A DNA stretch of 64,000 nucleotides, taken from positions 1,908,304,644 to 1,908,368,643 of the forward strand of contig OY728163.1 in the NCBI GenBank assembly GCA_963277665.1, read 5' to 3'. Below, in pieces: positions 52,184-64,000 of the stretch (position 1 is the first letter of the stretch; every line of letters begins with the position of its first letter). Source of the DNA: Viscum album (lineage: Eukaryota; Streptophyta; Magnoliopsida; Santalales; Viscaceae). The position numbers and the translations under genes are program-made. A model generated the notes under the pieces. It made no database searches, had not been told where the DNA came from, and saw only the letters and a list, made by a program, of their open reading frames with translations.

Positions 52184-54952
52184 ACTGTAATAACCTAACT
52201 ATTTTTACAAGATTACATTGTATGAGTACACAATGAACATCAAATGATTTGAAACACGAAGAGATCTATATGAGATATATTACTCAAGATCAATAAGATC
52301 CCAACCCGTTATACAAAAGAGATCAGTTTAAACTACGAGGTAAATACCCTATATTATTACAGTAATAGTTCCCTAAAAATTTTAATGACAAAATAAAATA
52401 TAATTTTTATATTAATATTTATTGAAGAAATTAAAAATATAAATTAGAGACCTGGAGGTCGACATGGAATATCATACATTTCCATAAATATGGCCTCATG
52501 ATGAATCATGGGAAATCCTATAAAGGGAAACATAATGTCACTATATGATATTTTTGAAATAATTAAATTAGGAATAAATGACATATTAATATAAAAATAA
52601 TAACTATAATTTATATAATCATCCTCTCTATACAGTTTTTTAATTTAATGCACCTTGTCGACGAGGTTCTCATGTAGCACATTAATAACATAATGTAACT
52701 AAATAATTTCAGACAATCTAGTGAAAAAGGCCCTAAGAAATCACTCACATATATGAAAATGTATAAAAAATTCAAAATTGTCATTGATAGGTGATCCACA
52801 GTCACAAATTTATAAACCATCCTAATATCTAAACAAAAAAAATTGAAATTTTTAAATGTTTAGTTACAAATAATATAAAAATACAAGGTGAACCATAATC
52901 ACTATCCATTTACCATTGATTCATACCCTCTCCATCTCTATACCCACTTCCTACCATTAACACCTATATGAAAATTATGAGGAAAATTAAATAGTGTTGT
53001 ATATTTAAATTTAAACATAAAACTAATAAATGTTTGTGTGCTATATGACTGTGATGTTGATGGATTTAGTTTCTCACTACCATCCATCGAGGAAATATCA
53101 CTAGGGATAGAATTATCCATTTAATGTTAAAATTCAATCAACACATTATTTAGAGAAATGACTTTTTCATCTTGCATCTTTATATGAGATACATGTCCTT
53201 GAATAGTGCTTTGTTTTGAAAAAAACACCCATTGAGAACCTCTATGTAGGGTGTAACAAAAAAATGGATTTTATTATGCTAAAATACCTGGTGGTATTCC
53301 AAATACCTCATATGGAAATGGTCTAAAACCAATCACATGCACTCAACCAGGATGCTCCTTTACAAGGGCATGGAACACTAGATCATCCTGGGATTCCAAG
53401 TAGGAATATATGGGATTTTTATCCCACAGTTCATTTATTTTTACCTAAAAATAAAATAATAGTCATATCTGAAGCAATACATATAAATATAGTGAAAATA
53501 GAAATATGTTATTGTAATGTATAAGGAATTCACACCCCTAATTATTTTGTAGGATAATTTAAATAACTAACATCATATTTTGTATGAAAATCATACCACA
53601 ACTATGTTTGGGATGGATGGTTCCCTAAATTATTTTACTTCTTTAAACAAATATACATTTGTAAATAAAAATATTAAATAGACAATATCTTCTTATAAAT
53701 ATTTAATCTATTGAAAATACTCTCGAAGGAAATTGTTTCTGGAAAAAATCATTGACCTCACAGAGTGAGTGATGAATTATCACTTAACTAGAACTCACTA
53801 TCTTTGATGATTCTAGAACAATTACACCTCAAAAATGTCCAAGGCACCAGATTGAAAAATATGGGACAAAAAATCAAGAAAAGTGTAATTAAAGTTGATC
53901 TAAAATGGAAGAAAGGACAAAAAAACTACCAGAAATCAACAGACACAACATAAAATCATTCATATGAAATCATAAAAATGATTATGGTTTTTTTATTAAA
54001 TTGTAAACCAATATGAAAATATTATCTATCTCTCAAGAAATATTGTTAATGATCTAATCCAAAATATTTATGCCTCTCTAATGATTATACAACCTTTTGA
54101 GCTCTTACGAGGAAAAAATTGAAATAATATTTTTGACATAATATTTTTTATTAAATATAATAAAAATAATAATATTCACCCAATAAATAGAAATCGTGAA
54201 CATACAGAAACTGGAAAAAACACCTAGAAAGCACTTGGGGTACCTTCGAAATCCCCATAGAAAAATTCATTCTCATTATGCACTTGATAAATCACCAATG
54301 TCATCCAATTAATGGTAAAACTAAAATTAAATTCACCATGGTACGTTACTTAAATGAAATAGTAAGAAATTATGTGTGATAATAATAATGAAATTTCCCT
54401 CATAAAACACCTGTAATTTCCCCACCACCTTGCATAAATTTATTGATGTTGTGATAGAATAAGAATTGAAACCCTCTCATGAGTCACACATAATTCAGTA
54501 AGATGGTTTAACGATCCACGATCGAGGTGTCATGGGATACGACATGGGAGAAGGGTCAATGTTGATAGGGAGCAGTGGTGAGGTGGTAGAGAATGGGATT
54601 AGTGATAGTGATGATTCAGGTATAGTGGCACCGACATCTTGGGCTTGGGCTTGGGGGCTCAGGGGAGAGGCAGAGTCACTGATGATGGTTGTGATTCCAG
54701 TGGTAGGGGAAGAAGGGGGCCAACATCGAGGATTGGGGGAGAATCCTCATGGTGACGGCTCTGGAAAGGGGGGATAGGTGTACGAGAGGATGGGGGTGTA
54801 GTGGTGTGGGGTGGGGCAGGTGGGGTTCTAAGTGATAGATTATTTTGGTGTTGAGTCTATGTGTTGTATTTGAAAACTAAAAAATTATGTTTTAATTTTA
54901 ATTTATGAAAACTTATTTTCCATATCAATTATTTGTGTTAGGATGTTTACGG
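52184..54952 (-). repeat. Possible LTR relic inserted in element C
   Basis: The left string TGTAATAACC at 52184 and right string AGGATGTTTACGG near 54942 resemble LTR edges, and a GC-rich block at 54490-54840 sits late in the interval as in solo LTRs 1 and 2. I could not align the interior to those LTRs, so this is a hypothesis built on edges, block order and the excess interior length of element C. Confidence 0.25.
54490..54840. other. GC-rich block in element C interior
   Basis: G-rich on the + strand (many GGGG and GGTGG strings), unlike its AT-rich surroundings. The 81-codon frame 54532-54777 translates to a Gly/Glu/Asp-rich, low-complexity peptide with no family motif; I do not call it a gene. 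Confidence 0.5.
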
Positions 54953-57600
54953 TAATCATATTATTTTGTTATGATGATGATGGTGTTTATAGTCACTTAG
55001 GTTATTTTGATTCATGTCCCTTATTAATCCTTTAATACAACATTTACCTCACCCATTTCATTGATGTATATCCTTAGCTAATTTATTAATTTGAAGGGAA
55101 TGATAATGATAGTAAAAATATATAAAATAAGGAATTAAATCATGTATATCTTTTTAGAAGTAAAAGTTATACATAATACTATTTTTACCAATACAATAAT
55201 CATTTGGATCATTTATTTTTAATTTTATAATTTTTTTATCTTTAAAACAATCTAATAGTCATTTATGAAATGTAGGGTGTCAATAGATTGTGTCAGAGAC
55301 AATATTAATTAATTTTTTAATTAGGATTATGGAATATTAGTGGTGAACCGTATGATAAGACTAGTTATATGTAAACATCCAAAAGGAATTGTTTAAGAAA
55401 AATTCTAAACATTTAAATCCTATAAAAGAATCTTTTTAAGTTAATTGTGTAAAAGAATAAATTATTTATTCATGTTTTTTAGAATTACATTTTTTAAAAG
55501 AGTCTCCATTTTATAAAACTGTGGGAAAGAGGACAAACCAAAACACAAATCCATGTGAGGGAAAACACAAAAAATTTCAAAATTATATCCTCAATTATAG
55601 AGTGGTGGAGTTAAAAATATCCTTGAATTTATTACCTAATTATCTTAGCATAAAAATACTAAATAAATCATGTTTAAATTTCACCTTTACATTAAATTTA
55701 TTTACTAGCGATTGAGTCAATTATACAGAAACAAAAACCAATGTTCAATTGAAATGTTGATACACATTTCACCAAATTGTTTTTTAAATCCTTGGATAAT
55801 ATATTTTCATCGATTCATTATTTAGAGAAAAAGAATTTTAATATTGAGTTGTATCATTTAAATGAAGAGTCTGATTAATGGTAGGAGTTGGTAAAGAGCC
55901 CCTACCTCAAGGTAGAAATATAAGAGATTGAGTGAAAAGAATTTACTTAAATATTTCATTCCTATTATTTCCCTTGAAATCATCAAATAATTATAGAGAT
56001 ACACAATTTTCTATTTTAATTTCTTGAAATAAGTTTTATGGAAAAATTGGAAACAATGTACACGAAACCAATGAAACATAAAACCTAAATGGGATAATCC
56101 TTTTCATTCTAAATGAAATTAAAATAATTGGAATGAATAATCTTATATAATTTCCATTGGATAGAAGTTACCTTCTGGAAATTATTTTACAAGATTAATT
56201 CTTTAAAATGGAAGGATATCAATTATCATCCTCGTAAATGTTCTTCGAATATTGTATTACATTTATTGAAGCCTCGTATGAATATTATATTCTTTTTATC
56301 AATATAAGAAATATATTATTCACTATGATTGAACTGCAGTTGTCTTTAAAAAATTTTAAGAGCATCCTCATTTGAAATTTTTTTCATGAAAGAGTCACCC
56401 ATGATCACTTTATTAAAATGAAGGGGAATCTCCTAAACCATTACACCGTCATCAACCTCCTATTAAACACCCCATGATGATATACCATTTGATACCAACA
56501 TTGGAACCGAGATTCATTCCCCAACATCCTAAGATCCTTTAAGGAATTAAAAATTAAGGCACTTATAACTTTGGTCTTCCTCATAAATAAGATTTTAGGA
56601 AGGATAATTCATACTACCAATATCATACAATACATATCCACACATTTTAGGTCTTTCCTCAGTATATTTCGATCCCAAAACATTGATAAAAACAATGTTT
56701 TATTTAAAATATTTAGTTTCCCAATTGGATACCATCCTTTAATTTTTTTTCAATCGAAGAGAAGCCACATATCATCTCATTAGGACTCAAATTTGTGGTC
56801 AATCACGTATCCATTTATTTAAAATGTATAATTAATCCTTCCATCCATTAATATTGTTCTAATTAACATTGACATAGATTTATAAATCATTAGAACCATT
56901 CCTTCCATTTTTCATCCTCGAGATATAAAGGCCGTTGTTTTGACCTCCCTCTTTACTATCGCCATAAACATTACTAAACAAATCCTCTCTTGATTCATCC
57001 CCAGGAATTTATTGGCACTCTACACATTCCAATTCTTATTTAGGGTTAGCTTAAACCAAATCCTGTAATTATGTTCCTTGGAATTCCAACCGGTTAATAG
57101 GATTGGTCATTAGCACCATATTTCAAGGGTTATACAACGTAACAACTTTCACTTAGACCGCTAAATCAACCATTAAGGACTAAAATACCCTACATCCCAT
57201 AGAACCATTCAAAAAACGGAACCTAAAAATGCATTCTTTATATATGATCACTGCCAATGTGTACTCCCCCAGCAAAATTTGAAGACTTTTAATGATTGAG
57301 ATTAGGTTCCAATATGATGACCACTCCCTCAATGCCCACTATCAGCAAAGGATCATGAACAGATTAGGGGTCTACCAAATCATTCATTAGCCGTTAAAAA
57401 ATATCAATAACCTTTGGATTAGAATTCATGTTCCTTGCCTCATCCTATATGGAGTGGATAGAACTGAAAACTCAATGGCCTTCTCAACTCTGTTCGATTT
57501 TAGAAACATCAAATTAAAATCCCAATGATCTAATCAATATCCTTGAAGATAAGATGTTTTCTGATAACCAAAGAGATTTCATGAAATATATCATTATTTC
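54953..57600. other. Interior of element C or inserted DNA, nothing firmly assigned
   Basis: A 70-codon + strand frame (56571-56783) and a 64-codon frame (55521-55715) lack recognisable motifs. The 56400-57500 stretch is richer in C than most of the window and could be old coding sequence, but I cannot place it in a family. Confidence 0.35.
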
Positions 57601-58660
57601 CATGATTCAAAAACAAATACATGTTTAAATATAAAATCATGGCAAAAAATGATCCAGATGCATTCTAATGATGGCTTAAGGACATCCACATACAAAATAT
57701 CATTAGGAAATCTGGTGGGACACCAATCTCATTCGCCTGTCTGAACACAAATACCGACCAACCAGGATTCCAAGAAAGAAAATAATTGATGGATTTTGGA
57801 ATGTAATTGAATGTTTATGTATACATATAGACACAAATATCTTATATATATCAATAAACATATGAAATTTTTAAGACCAATGAATTAGAAAGACATATCA
57901 CCATGAATGTTTTTTAGAGCATCGATCCTTCTGATAAGAAATTCCTCCATAAAAAAAATATCATAATATGTTTTATATCTAGAATACCAAAAACATGGCA
58001 TTATTTCAAACCCCGAGATCAGAAAAATCATGTCAAACATATCAACAAGAGGATTGTGACACATACATCAAAAGAAAAAAATCATATATAAAAAACTCCT
58101 TGTTTCATAGAATTCAGAGGTTGAAATTGAAATATATGGTTCCAAATTAAAGAGATTTGGGACCTTATTAAAACTGATATATAACGAAAAGGATGTAAGA
58201 AATATGATGTTGAAAATATAACTAACCACGTGTCAAAAATTACGTAATAATAATCATGGTGACTATATCAAAGAGAAAGGTAAATTATTCATGTTTGAGA
58301 GATAAGGAAATAATTCTTATGAATATCGAAGAGACATGAAGAAACTGAAAAAACTATTAGAGTAATTGGGGGGAACCTCCTAATACACAGCATATGGTTC
58401 AATTCATCAATTTTAGAGAGAAAGGGAGTTATAGAAGACGATGCATTAAACATTGAGTCTTTGAGGTTATTCAGTGTCAAAAGCCACAAAACAACCCAAT
58501 GGTGAAAGTGAAAGACTATTCCATTACTACTATTTAATATTATAAAGCAAATGAATTTATACAAGGTACACACCCTATTCACTCATGAGTGGAAAAATTT
58601 TAATTTGATCGTAGTTCAATGCATTAAATTATATCATGAAATTTTTCTATAAATATTGAA
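57601..58660 (+). pseudogene. Probable gag relic of element C
   Basis: At 57651-57686 the reading DPDAF-stop-stop-WLKDI matches the gag motif DPxxAxxWLxxI. A WWD follows only about 40 bp later at 57713, where about 120 bp would be expected, so a deletion or a chance match is possible. The position, directly upstream of the protease, is correct for gag. The - strand frame 58289-58582 overlaps it and has no motif. Confidence 0.35.
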
Positions 58661-58699
58661 TCTAATCTCTGATACCTTTATGTAGAGATGTCTGTAAAA

Positions 58700-58920
58700 A
58701 CACCCAGTAGTACAAAAAATGAAACCCAAGTGTTGGAATCATCCCATGTTATTGTATTTTGGATGATTATTCCAATAAATTTCATAATGATTTCTTTGGT
58801 GGAATTTCACTCTATATAGGGAATGGATATTATCTCATTATGTAGATAACATATGAACTATACGAAAAATGAATTATCTTTTCATATAATTAACCATCCA
58901 TTGATCGTCTACAAATTCGA
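58700..58920 (+). pseudogene. Protease relic of element C
   Basis: About 58800-58880 reads FHSI-stop-GMDIISLC, later NELSFHI, matching the block D.ILGMDWLS.......C..K...F of the family protease. The active-site D-S/T-G was not found. It lies directly upstream of the RT linker. Confidence 0.5.
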
Positions 58921-58979
58921 GGAAAATCATGAACTTATTTTTGAAAAAAACTCTCAATGATGTGGGATTTGATTCCCCG

Positions 58980-59900
58980 TGTAGAATAATATCATTCAAA
59001 AATTATTGAGTAAAAGGAAGCTATCTACCTAGATAAAATTTATATTGTTTGGTAATATACTAATGTATTTACAAAATAGTTTCCTAAACTTCATGTTGAT
59101 TTGGAGGTAATGTTCTCAATATATATCATACCTAGAGCTACTCATATAAAAATATTCTTCAAATGTAATGAGAAGATTGAAATATTGGAGTTAAAGAAGA
59201 AGTTATAAGAGAATTTTCTAAAAGGGTGTATCTAATACATTGTGCATAAACATAGAGTGTTTCAATTCACTTTTTCATAATTAATGATGGATCAATGATT
59301 TTGTGTAATTATTACTTTTTTCTCCATAAGATCACCATATAGAATAGTTATCAACTACCATGGATTGAATTTTTGTTCAATCAACTATGTGGTTCTAAAT
59401 TCTTCTCAGAAGTAGATCTTTATTTGGGATATCGGAAATTGATTGTGAGTAAGAAAGATATTAAAAGATTGCATTATTTAAAAGGTATGGTCAGTATGAG
59501 TTCATAGTGATCTTCTTCAGACATACAAATAATCCTACATGATTAATGGATTTGATGAATATTATTTTCATAGACTACATAATCAAATTTATAGAAGTTA
59601 TTTTTGATGATATTATCATTTAATCAAATAGAATGTAGAAACAAGAAGAGCATTAAATGTTTTTTCTATAGACATTAATGAAGGATAAATGTATAGTATG
59701 TTCAAAATTATTGACTTTTCGATGAATCAAGTTGAACATTTGGGGCATGTGATCTCATGTGAGAAAATTTCTATGGACCCTTAAAAAAATAAAGGCAACT
59801 AAGGAATGGAACATTCCCACTAGTGTCATGGAAATATGTAGTTTTATCTACTTAATAGGGAACTGGAATGGTTTTTTGAGAAATTTATCAAAATTTTCTA
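58980..59900 (+). pseudogene. Reverse transcriptase pseudogene of element C
   Basis: Near 59050, FGNILMYLQNSFLNFM fits EFPDVFPEDLPGLPP. From 59288: GSMILCNYYFFLHKITI (consensus GSMRLCIDYRQLNKVTI), then FNQLCGSKFFSEVDLYLGYR (consensus FDQLxGAKxFSKIDLRSGYH) and KDIKR. After a shift, YGQYEFIVIFF, then LMDLMNIIFIDYI and EVIFDDII at 59594-59614. Both catalytic Asp of the DD box survive, unlike elements A and B. The open frame 59759-60007 covers the thumb: KIKATKEWNIPTSVMEICSF matches KIEAVKEWPxPTSVTEIRSF. Confidence 0.88.
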
Positions 59901-60049
59901 GCCTAATAGGTATATTAACATGGAAAACGGTAAAGTATCTATGTACTAAGGAATGGTTGAAATATTCATCGAGTTCAAGAAGAGATAATTCACTACACCA
60001 TCACTAACAAAACCACAAAATAGATAAGGTTTTTTGATATATAACTATT

Positions 60050-60400
60050 CTTAAATTCAGGGATTTGGTTGTATACTCATGTTGAATGATATTATGATAG
60101 ACTACACCTCATTAAAATTGATGATAAATGGGTAGAACTACCCAAAACCTGATCTAGAGTTAGCAACTATAATATTCACACTAATGATTAGGAAGAACTA
60201 TCTATATGGTGGTAAGTGTTACATATATACTGATCAAAAGAGTCTAAAGTATATATTTACACAGAATAAATTCATCATTTATGAAAGTATATGGTTAGAT
60301 CTAATAAAGGACTATAATTTATTTATTCATTACCATCTAGAATGGCGAACCGGGTTGCTGATGCACACTGAACAAAATTACCCACTACACTATCCATGAA
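60050..60400 (+). pseudogene. RNase H pseudogene of element C
   Basis: From 60057 to 60368 one frame has a single stop in about 104 codons. It reads IQGFGCILMLND, then NYPKPDLELATIIFTL, NYLYGGKCYIYTDQKSLKYI, WLDLIKDYNLFIHYHLE, matching the family RNase H almost throughout, with Asp of TDxKSL retained. The closing motif ANRVADAH appears in the +1 frame at about 60343-60366. The first SDAS motif is lost. This is the most protein-like stretch in the window, though still broken. Confidence 0.87.
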
Positions 60401-60599
60401 GTGGATCGAGATAGACCCTATCATAATGGAAATGAAAAGAATGGATTTCAAAATAATAGTGGTGTATAATAAATCCCAGCTTTCCTAAATTATATACCAA
60501 CAAACAATTACAGAGATGATTAAAGTGGAAAAATGTATGATCTATGTCTATAAATAAATTAGAATAGAATAAGTTAATGGAATATACCTGAGTTTTCTG

Positions 60600-61480
60600 T
60601 CTATCATGATGATGTGATTCCAATAGGAATATTGAATTGTATGGCTTCATCAACTTGGATAATGAATAGGATATGGGCTAATGAATATATATCATCATTC
60701 ACAATCCATCCGGGTGGCACTAATATGTATCTTGATTCGAACGAACACTTCTGGTGGGACAACATAAAGAAGGATATTGATGAGTATATCTCAAAGTGTT
60801 TTGTATGTTATTAGGTATAAAATTTTTGATAGAAGTATAAATGAATGAGGAAATCATAGGATATACCCATGTGGATATAGGAAAACATCACAATAGAATT
60901 TAACAATGGTATCCCAAAAACATCAAAAGGAAACAACATGATATGTTTTATGGATGACGAACTCCAAAAGAATTATGACATTAGTACTATTTAGTAAGAT
61001 GTATCTATTAAAAAATGTTTCCATCTATAAGTGAAATAAGTGTTGAGGATTCATGGTCTACCAATTTAGACCATTACATATCATGATAAATGGTTGACCT
61101 ATAAATATTAGATAATTTTTTAAAATGTTTTCAGTATTGAATTGAATTTAGCATTGATTATCACCCCCAAATCATTTTCATTCTGAAATACTATTCAGAC
61201 TGAATAGGTCATGCTAATAGCCAACATAATTGAATTCAGACGAGGATGGGATCAAAATATCCCATTGGTTGAGTTCACAAAAAAAAAACCTTCCACTAAG
61301 GTATTATGAAGGATCCATTTGAATCTCTATATGGGAAGTGAAGTAGAACTCAAAATTATTGGGATAAAATTAGTCAAAACATTATATGTGTACCTGACCC
61401 TATGCACGATAAGATAGTGAATGTTCAAGACATCCAACTAAATATTGAAGCTGCTCAGATTCGGTAAAAGAGTGTGTTGA
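60600..61480 (+). pseudogene. Integrase pseudogene of element C
   Basis: The open frame 60614-60814 covers the zinc-binding domain: SSFTIHPGGTNMYLD, FWWDNIKKDIDEYISKCFVCY, matching SxYxIHPGxTKMYxDL and WWxxMKxDIxxFVxxCxxCQ, with the His and both final Cys kept. The core follows at about 60866: ENITIEFNNGIPKTSKGNN (consensus EHITMDFVxGLPRTxxGxD). HGLPI appears near 61047 and ELNLALIITPKS near 61140 (consensus HGVPxSI, KLNFSTAYHPQT). RRGWDQNIPLVEF near 61238 fits WDxxLPLVEFAYN. The DDE residues are mostly replaced. Confidence 0.85.
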
Positions 61481-61589
61481 CAACTATCAAAGGTACTTAG
61501 AGATTGATGTAGGCTGAAAATATTACCTCTAAATATCACTATAGAATTATTATTCTTTTTTTGGAATTAATTAACATTATATCCTAATA

Positions 61590-61960
61590 TACATTGTCCC
61601 CTTTCAGAACCTTTATCAGATAAGAGTGGTGGTATATCATCTTGATCGTTCACCAATTACGGAACAAGTTCGTGGCAGGTTATTCATATCACTCATAATA
61701 AAGTATATTCTCGATCATTCAGATATACTGAATATAGAGGTGGTATAATTTTAGAATTTCGTATAATGCAAAGAACAACCATTGAAGATCATGTACTGTG
61801 AGGACAATGTTTTAACCATCAAGGTATCTAACGTTGTCAATGTCTGGTGTTGGAACCATAAGTCTGAATAGGTTACTTGAGAACCATATGAAACAATGAA
61901 ACCTACATACCCTTATCTATTCAAAACTAGGAATATGATTTGAAATTTTAAGGATGAAAT
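61590..61960 (+). pseudogene. Integrase C-terminal tail of element C
   Basis: About 61795-61960 reads VSNVVNVWCWNHKSE, then EPYETMKPTYPYLFK and NFKDEIY, matching IPLVKVLWRNHxxEEATWExExxMxxxYPHLF and NFxDEIxL. This is the chromovirus-type end of pol. Two stops interrupt it, both at Trp/Glu-type codons. Confidence 0.75.
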
Positions 61961-61965
61961 TTATT

Positions 61966-61976
61966 GATTGGGAGGA
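61966..61976 (+). other. Polypurine tract of element C
   Basis: A purine-rich GATTGGGAGGA run directly precedes TGTAATGAC, the 3' LTR start, as needed for plus-strand priming. Confidence 0.6.
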
Positions 61977-64000
61977 TGTAATGACTGGATGCTTTTAGTA
62001 AAATCAATTTCCTAAAGAAATGATCATTGTATTATATTATATATATAATACAGGGAAGCCAAAAAATAATTTATTTCAATATGAAATACTGATACATTAA
62101 TCAGAAATGAAACTAAATTACATTCCTAACATTAATTATGGATAATAATTATAATATAATAAAGAAACAATGTTAAAATTTAGATCAACACAATCACAAA
62201 AAATTATCTCCCCTGCTAAAAATACTATAGATAAAAAAATATTAGTTAACCAAGAAAAATTATAGAAATGGAAATATATAACCATGATATGAATTTAGTT
62301 AAATATTAGGTTAAATAATGAAGTTGTATTTATATGAGGAAGTATGACCATTGGAATTTCAACCTGACCATTTAGAATAGTAACCTAAATGACGTGGATA
62401 ATAACATGAACATCATAATTATAAATTTACCTAAAATTAAAATAAAAAATATTTATCATTATAAATGTATGTAAATAAAAATTTTATAATACAAAAAAAA
62501 ATCATGACTATAAAACTCAAAAATAATATAAGAATATTTTTAAGAAAGTGTATTATAATGATTTTCATAGAAATAATTATTTTTATAAAAAATTAAAATA
62601 ACCTATTTATTAATTTATTTTGCTAAAATTAATATCATTTTTGAAATCATAAAAATGGAATTGCAGAAAGGTTAATTATTGGTAAGTTTCTGAAATACAA
62701 TATTTTTTTATGAATAGTAAAAAAATTGTTTTTCACGTAAGTGATCTATCTCAAATTACATCCTTCGGGATGTATTAATGAAATAACCCTTTGTATAAAT
62801 TTATATTCTTCCATGATTTTATTAATTTCATATATAGTTAATTTAAATACAATAAAATATATTTTTAAAACTTAAATTAACATTCCAATAACTAAAGACA
62901 AAAGTGATTCCTTTAAATAATAAATTTTTATTCATTCCACTTTTCAGTTTTATAAACTAATGAATTATAATGAAAAATGGGATTCAAATTATTTAAATCA
63001 ATATATTATATTAGTATATGTTTTATATTTTTAATGTATTACTATCACATGTTATACCTTTGATATATATTAATTTATACAATATATTATTTTAAAAATA
63101 CACATGTCATCATGTATAAATAACCCCTCTCCCTTCCCTTGGAAAACCACTCCTCCCACTAATTTAAAAAAATATCATCCGAAATCATCCCTATTATGCC
63201 TCTAATAATCCATATGGACTTTATGGAGTAATCTAACTCCAATCAAAAAAATTTCGTATTGTCTTACATGTGAAGAGTCACCGAGGATTAGGTTTTGATT
63301 CACATCTGTCTCATTTTATATTTCTTCTTACAATTATATTTCATTTACCCCTAACCCTTTCAAAAAAAATCAAAAGAATTAAATAATTAACAATATAAAA
63401 TTTTTTTAATTATTTTATACACATTAAGTATCATGGTATTATATATTTAAATTTTTAACTTCCCTTTCATGCTCTCCCAACAATGTCATGTGAAAGATCG
63501 GTTAACCACCCACAGACGCATTATCATGTCAAAAAACAAAGACATATTCATTGATGAATATTATAAACAATATATAATATATAAAGAAGTAATTATATTC
63601 ATTATATGATATTTAAATTAATTATAATTAATTATAAAATATTTTTAATAAAATATATTAATAAAAGAAAAATGGGATATGTTTAAGAATTATATGAAAT
63701 CGAAATTATTCAATTTCATCAAAAAAATTATAAATATAATCCAAAAAATATAAATGATTATTATATGTATAAAGGAATATAATTTAATTTTAGATAATTG
63801 TTTTTATAAATATAATATTATTAATCATAAGACACATAGGTGAAGAAACATGAGGGAATTAAGTTAAGGGGATTCTCAAACCTAGTTCATTTTTATTGGG
63901 TTATCCCACTTTCATGTAAAAAATCAGCGGGAAAATTCTATTAATATTACAAAAAATATAATTTCATTATACATTTATTTTATTTTTAGGTATATACATG
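61977..64000 (+). repeat. Element C 3' LTR, truncated by window end
   Basis: Begins TGTAATGACTGG and tracks the 5' LTR to the window edge. About 270 bp would remain outside by comparison with the 5' copy. Confidence 0.85.
63115..63122 (+). promoter_or_regulatory. TATA box in the element C 3' LTR
   Basis: TATAAATA, followed by ACCCC as in the 5' LTR copy. From a 3' LTR it could drive read-out into flanking DNA. Confidence 0.65.

Larger units (their letters stand above)
47992..64000 (+). mobile_element. Element C: decayed Ty3/gypsy LTR retrotransposon, 3' end cut by window
   Basis: A 5' LTR (47992-50286) and a partial 3' LTR (61977 to window end) match over about 2 kb. The interior has protease, RT, RNase H, integrase and tail domains in Ty3/gypsy order on the + strand between about 58700 and 61960. 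The interior is 11.7 kb, about twice the usual 5-6 kb, so later insertions in its first half are likely. Its LTR end (TTGATACA) resembles that of element A, suggesting related families. Multiple stops make it non-autonomous. Confidence 0.9.

Noticed and set aside
54532..54777. 81-codon Gly/Asp/Glu-rich open frame
   Set aside because: Low complexity in a G-rich block; no splice or family context. A plant gene fragment remains possible but unsupported.
56400..57500. LINE reverse transcriptase
   Set aside because: Short similarities in the + strand translation (for example near 56590 and 57540) do not form the ordered LINE RT motifs, and no poly(A) tail was seen.

Overview
This window looks like intergenic DNA from a flowering plant with a large, transposon-laden nuclear genome. 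It is very AT-rich, poor in CpG in most places, and I can support no intact host gene in it. The kingdom call rests on three Ty3/gypsy LTR retrotransposon skeletons whose polyproteins resemble plant chromoviruses of the Tekay/Del type, on CACTA-type transposon ends, and on a probable tRNA-derived SINE. The exact species is not readable from the sequence. The heavy decay (stops and frameshifts every few dozen codons) suggests old insertions that were never purged.

Layout. Element A (+ strand) fills 1-7225: the last ~309 bp of its 5' LTR, a primer-binding-site relic, gag, zinc knuckle, protease, reverse transcriptase, RNase H, integrase, a C-terminal tail domain, a polypurine tract and a 1.83-kb 3' LTR. 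From 7.2 to 17.5 kb lies very AT-rich DNA with two ancient copies of a ~2.4-kb direct repeat (about 9.1-11.6 and 12.9-15.3 kb) and a CACTA transposon relic (about 15.9-16.6 kb) with hairpin subterminal repeats. Two probable solo LTRs follow at 17550-20651 and 27481-31445; the second holds a 40-bp minisatellite and a CpG-rich block. Another diverged repeat pair (about 21.5-22.8 and 25.8-27.1 kb) lies between them. A tRNA-like SINE candidate sits near 32.5 kb.

Element B (- strand, 34219-46233) has two 3.4-kb LTRs around a decayed gag-pol. Element C (+ strand) starts at 47992 and runs off the window end: a 2.3-kb 5' LTR, an unusually long 11.7-kb interior with decayed pol at 58.7-61.96 kb, and the start of the 3' LTR at 61977. 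Both visible LTRs of C keep a TATA box at the matching position. The first ~6 kb of the interior of C probably contains later insertions, including CACTA-like sequence near 50.5-50.8 kb and a possible LTR relic with a GC-rich block near 54.5 kb.

Together the elements would once have encoded capsid (gag), protease, reverse transcriptase/RNase H and integrase for copy-and-paste transposition. None can be autonomous now. I did not find a convincing new biological system; the most interesting signals are the phase-locked 40-bp array, the CpG-rich block in a decayed LTR, and the matching CACTA termini 34 kb apart. Domain assignments come from reading translations by eye against known family motifs; no search was run.
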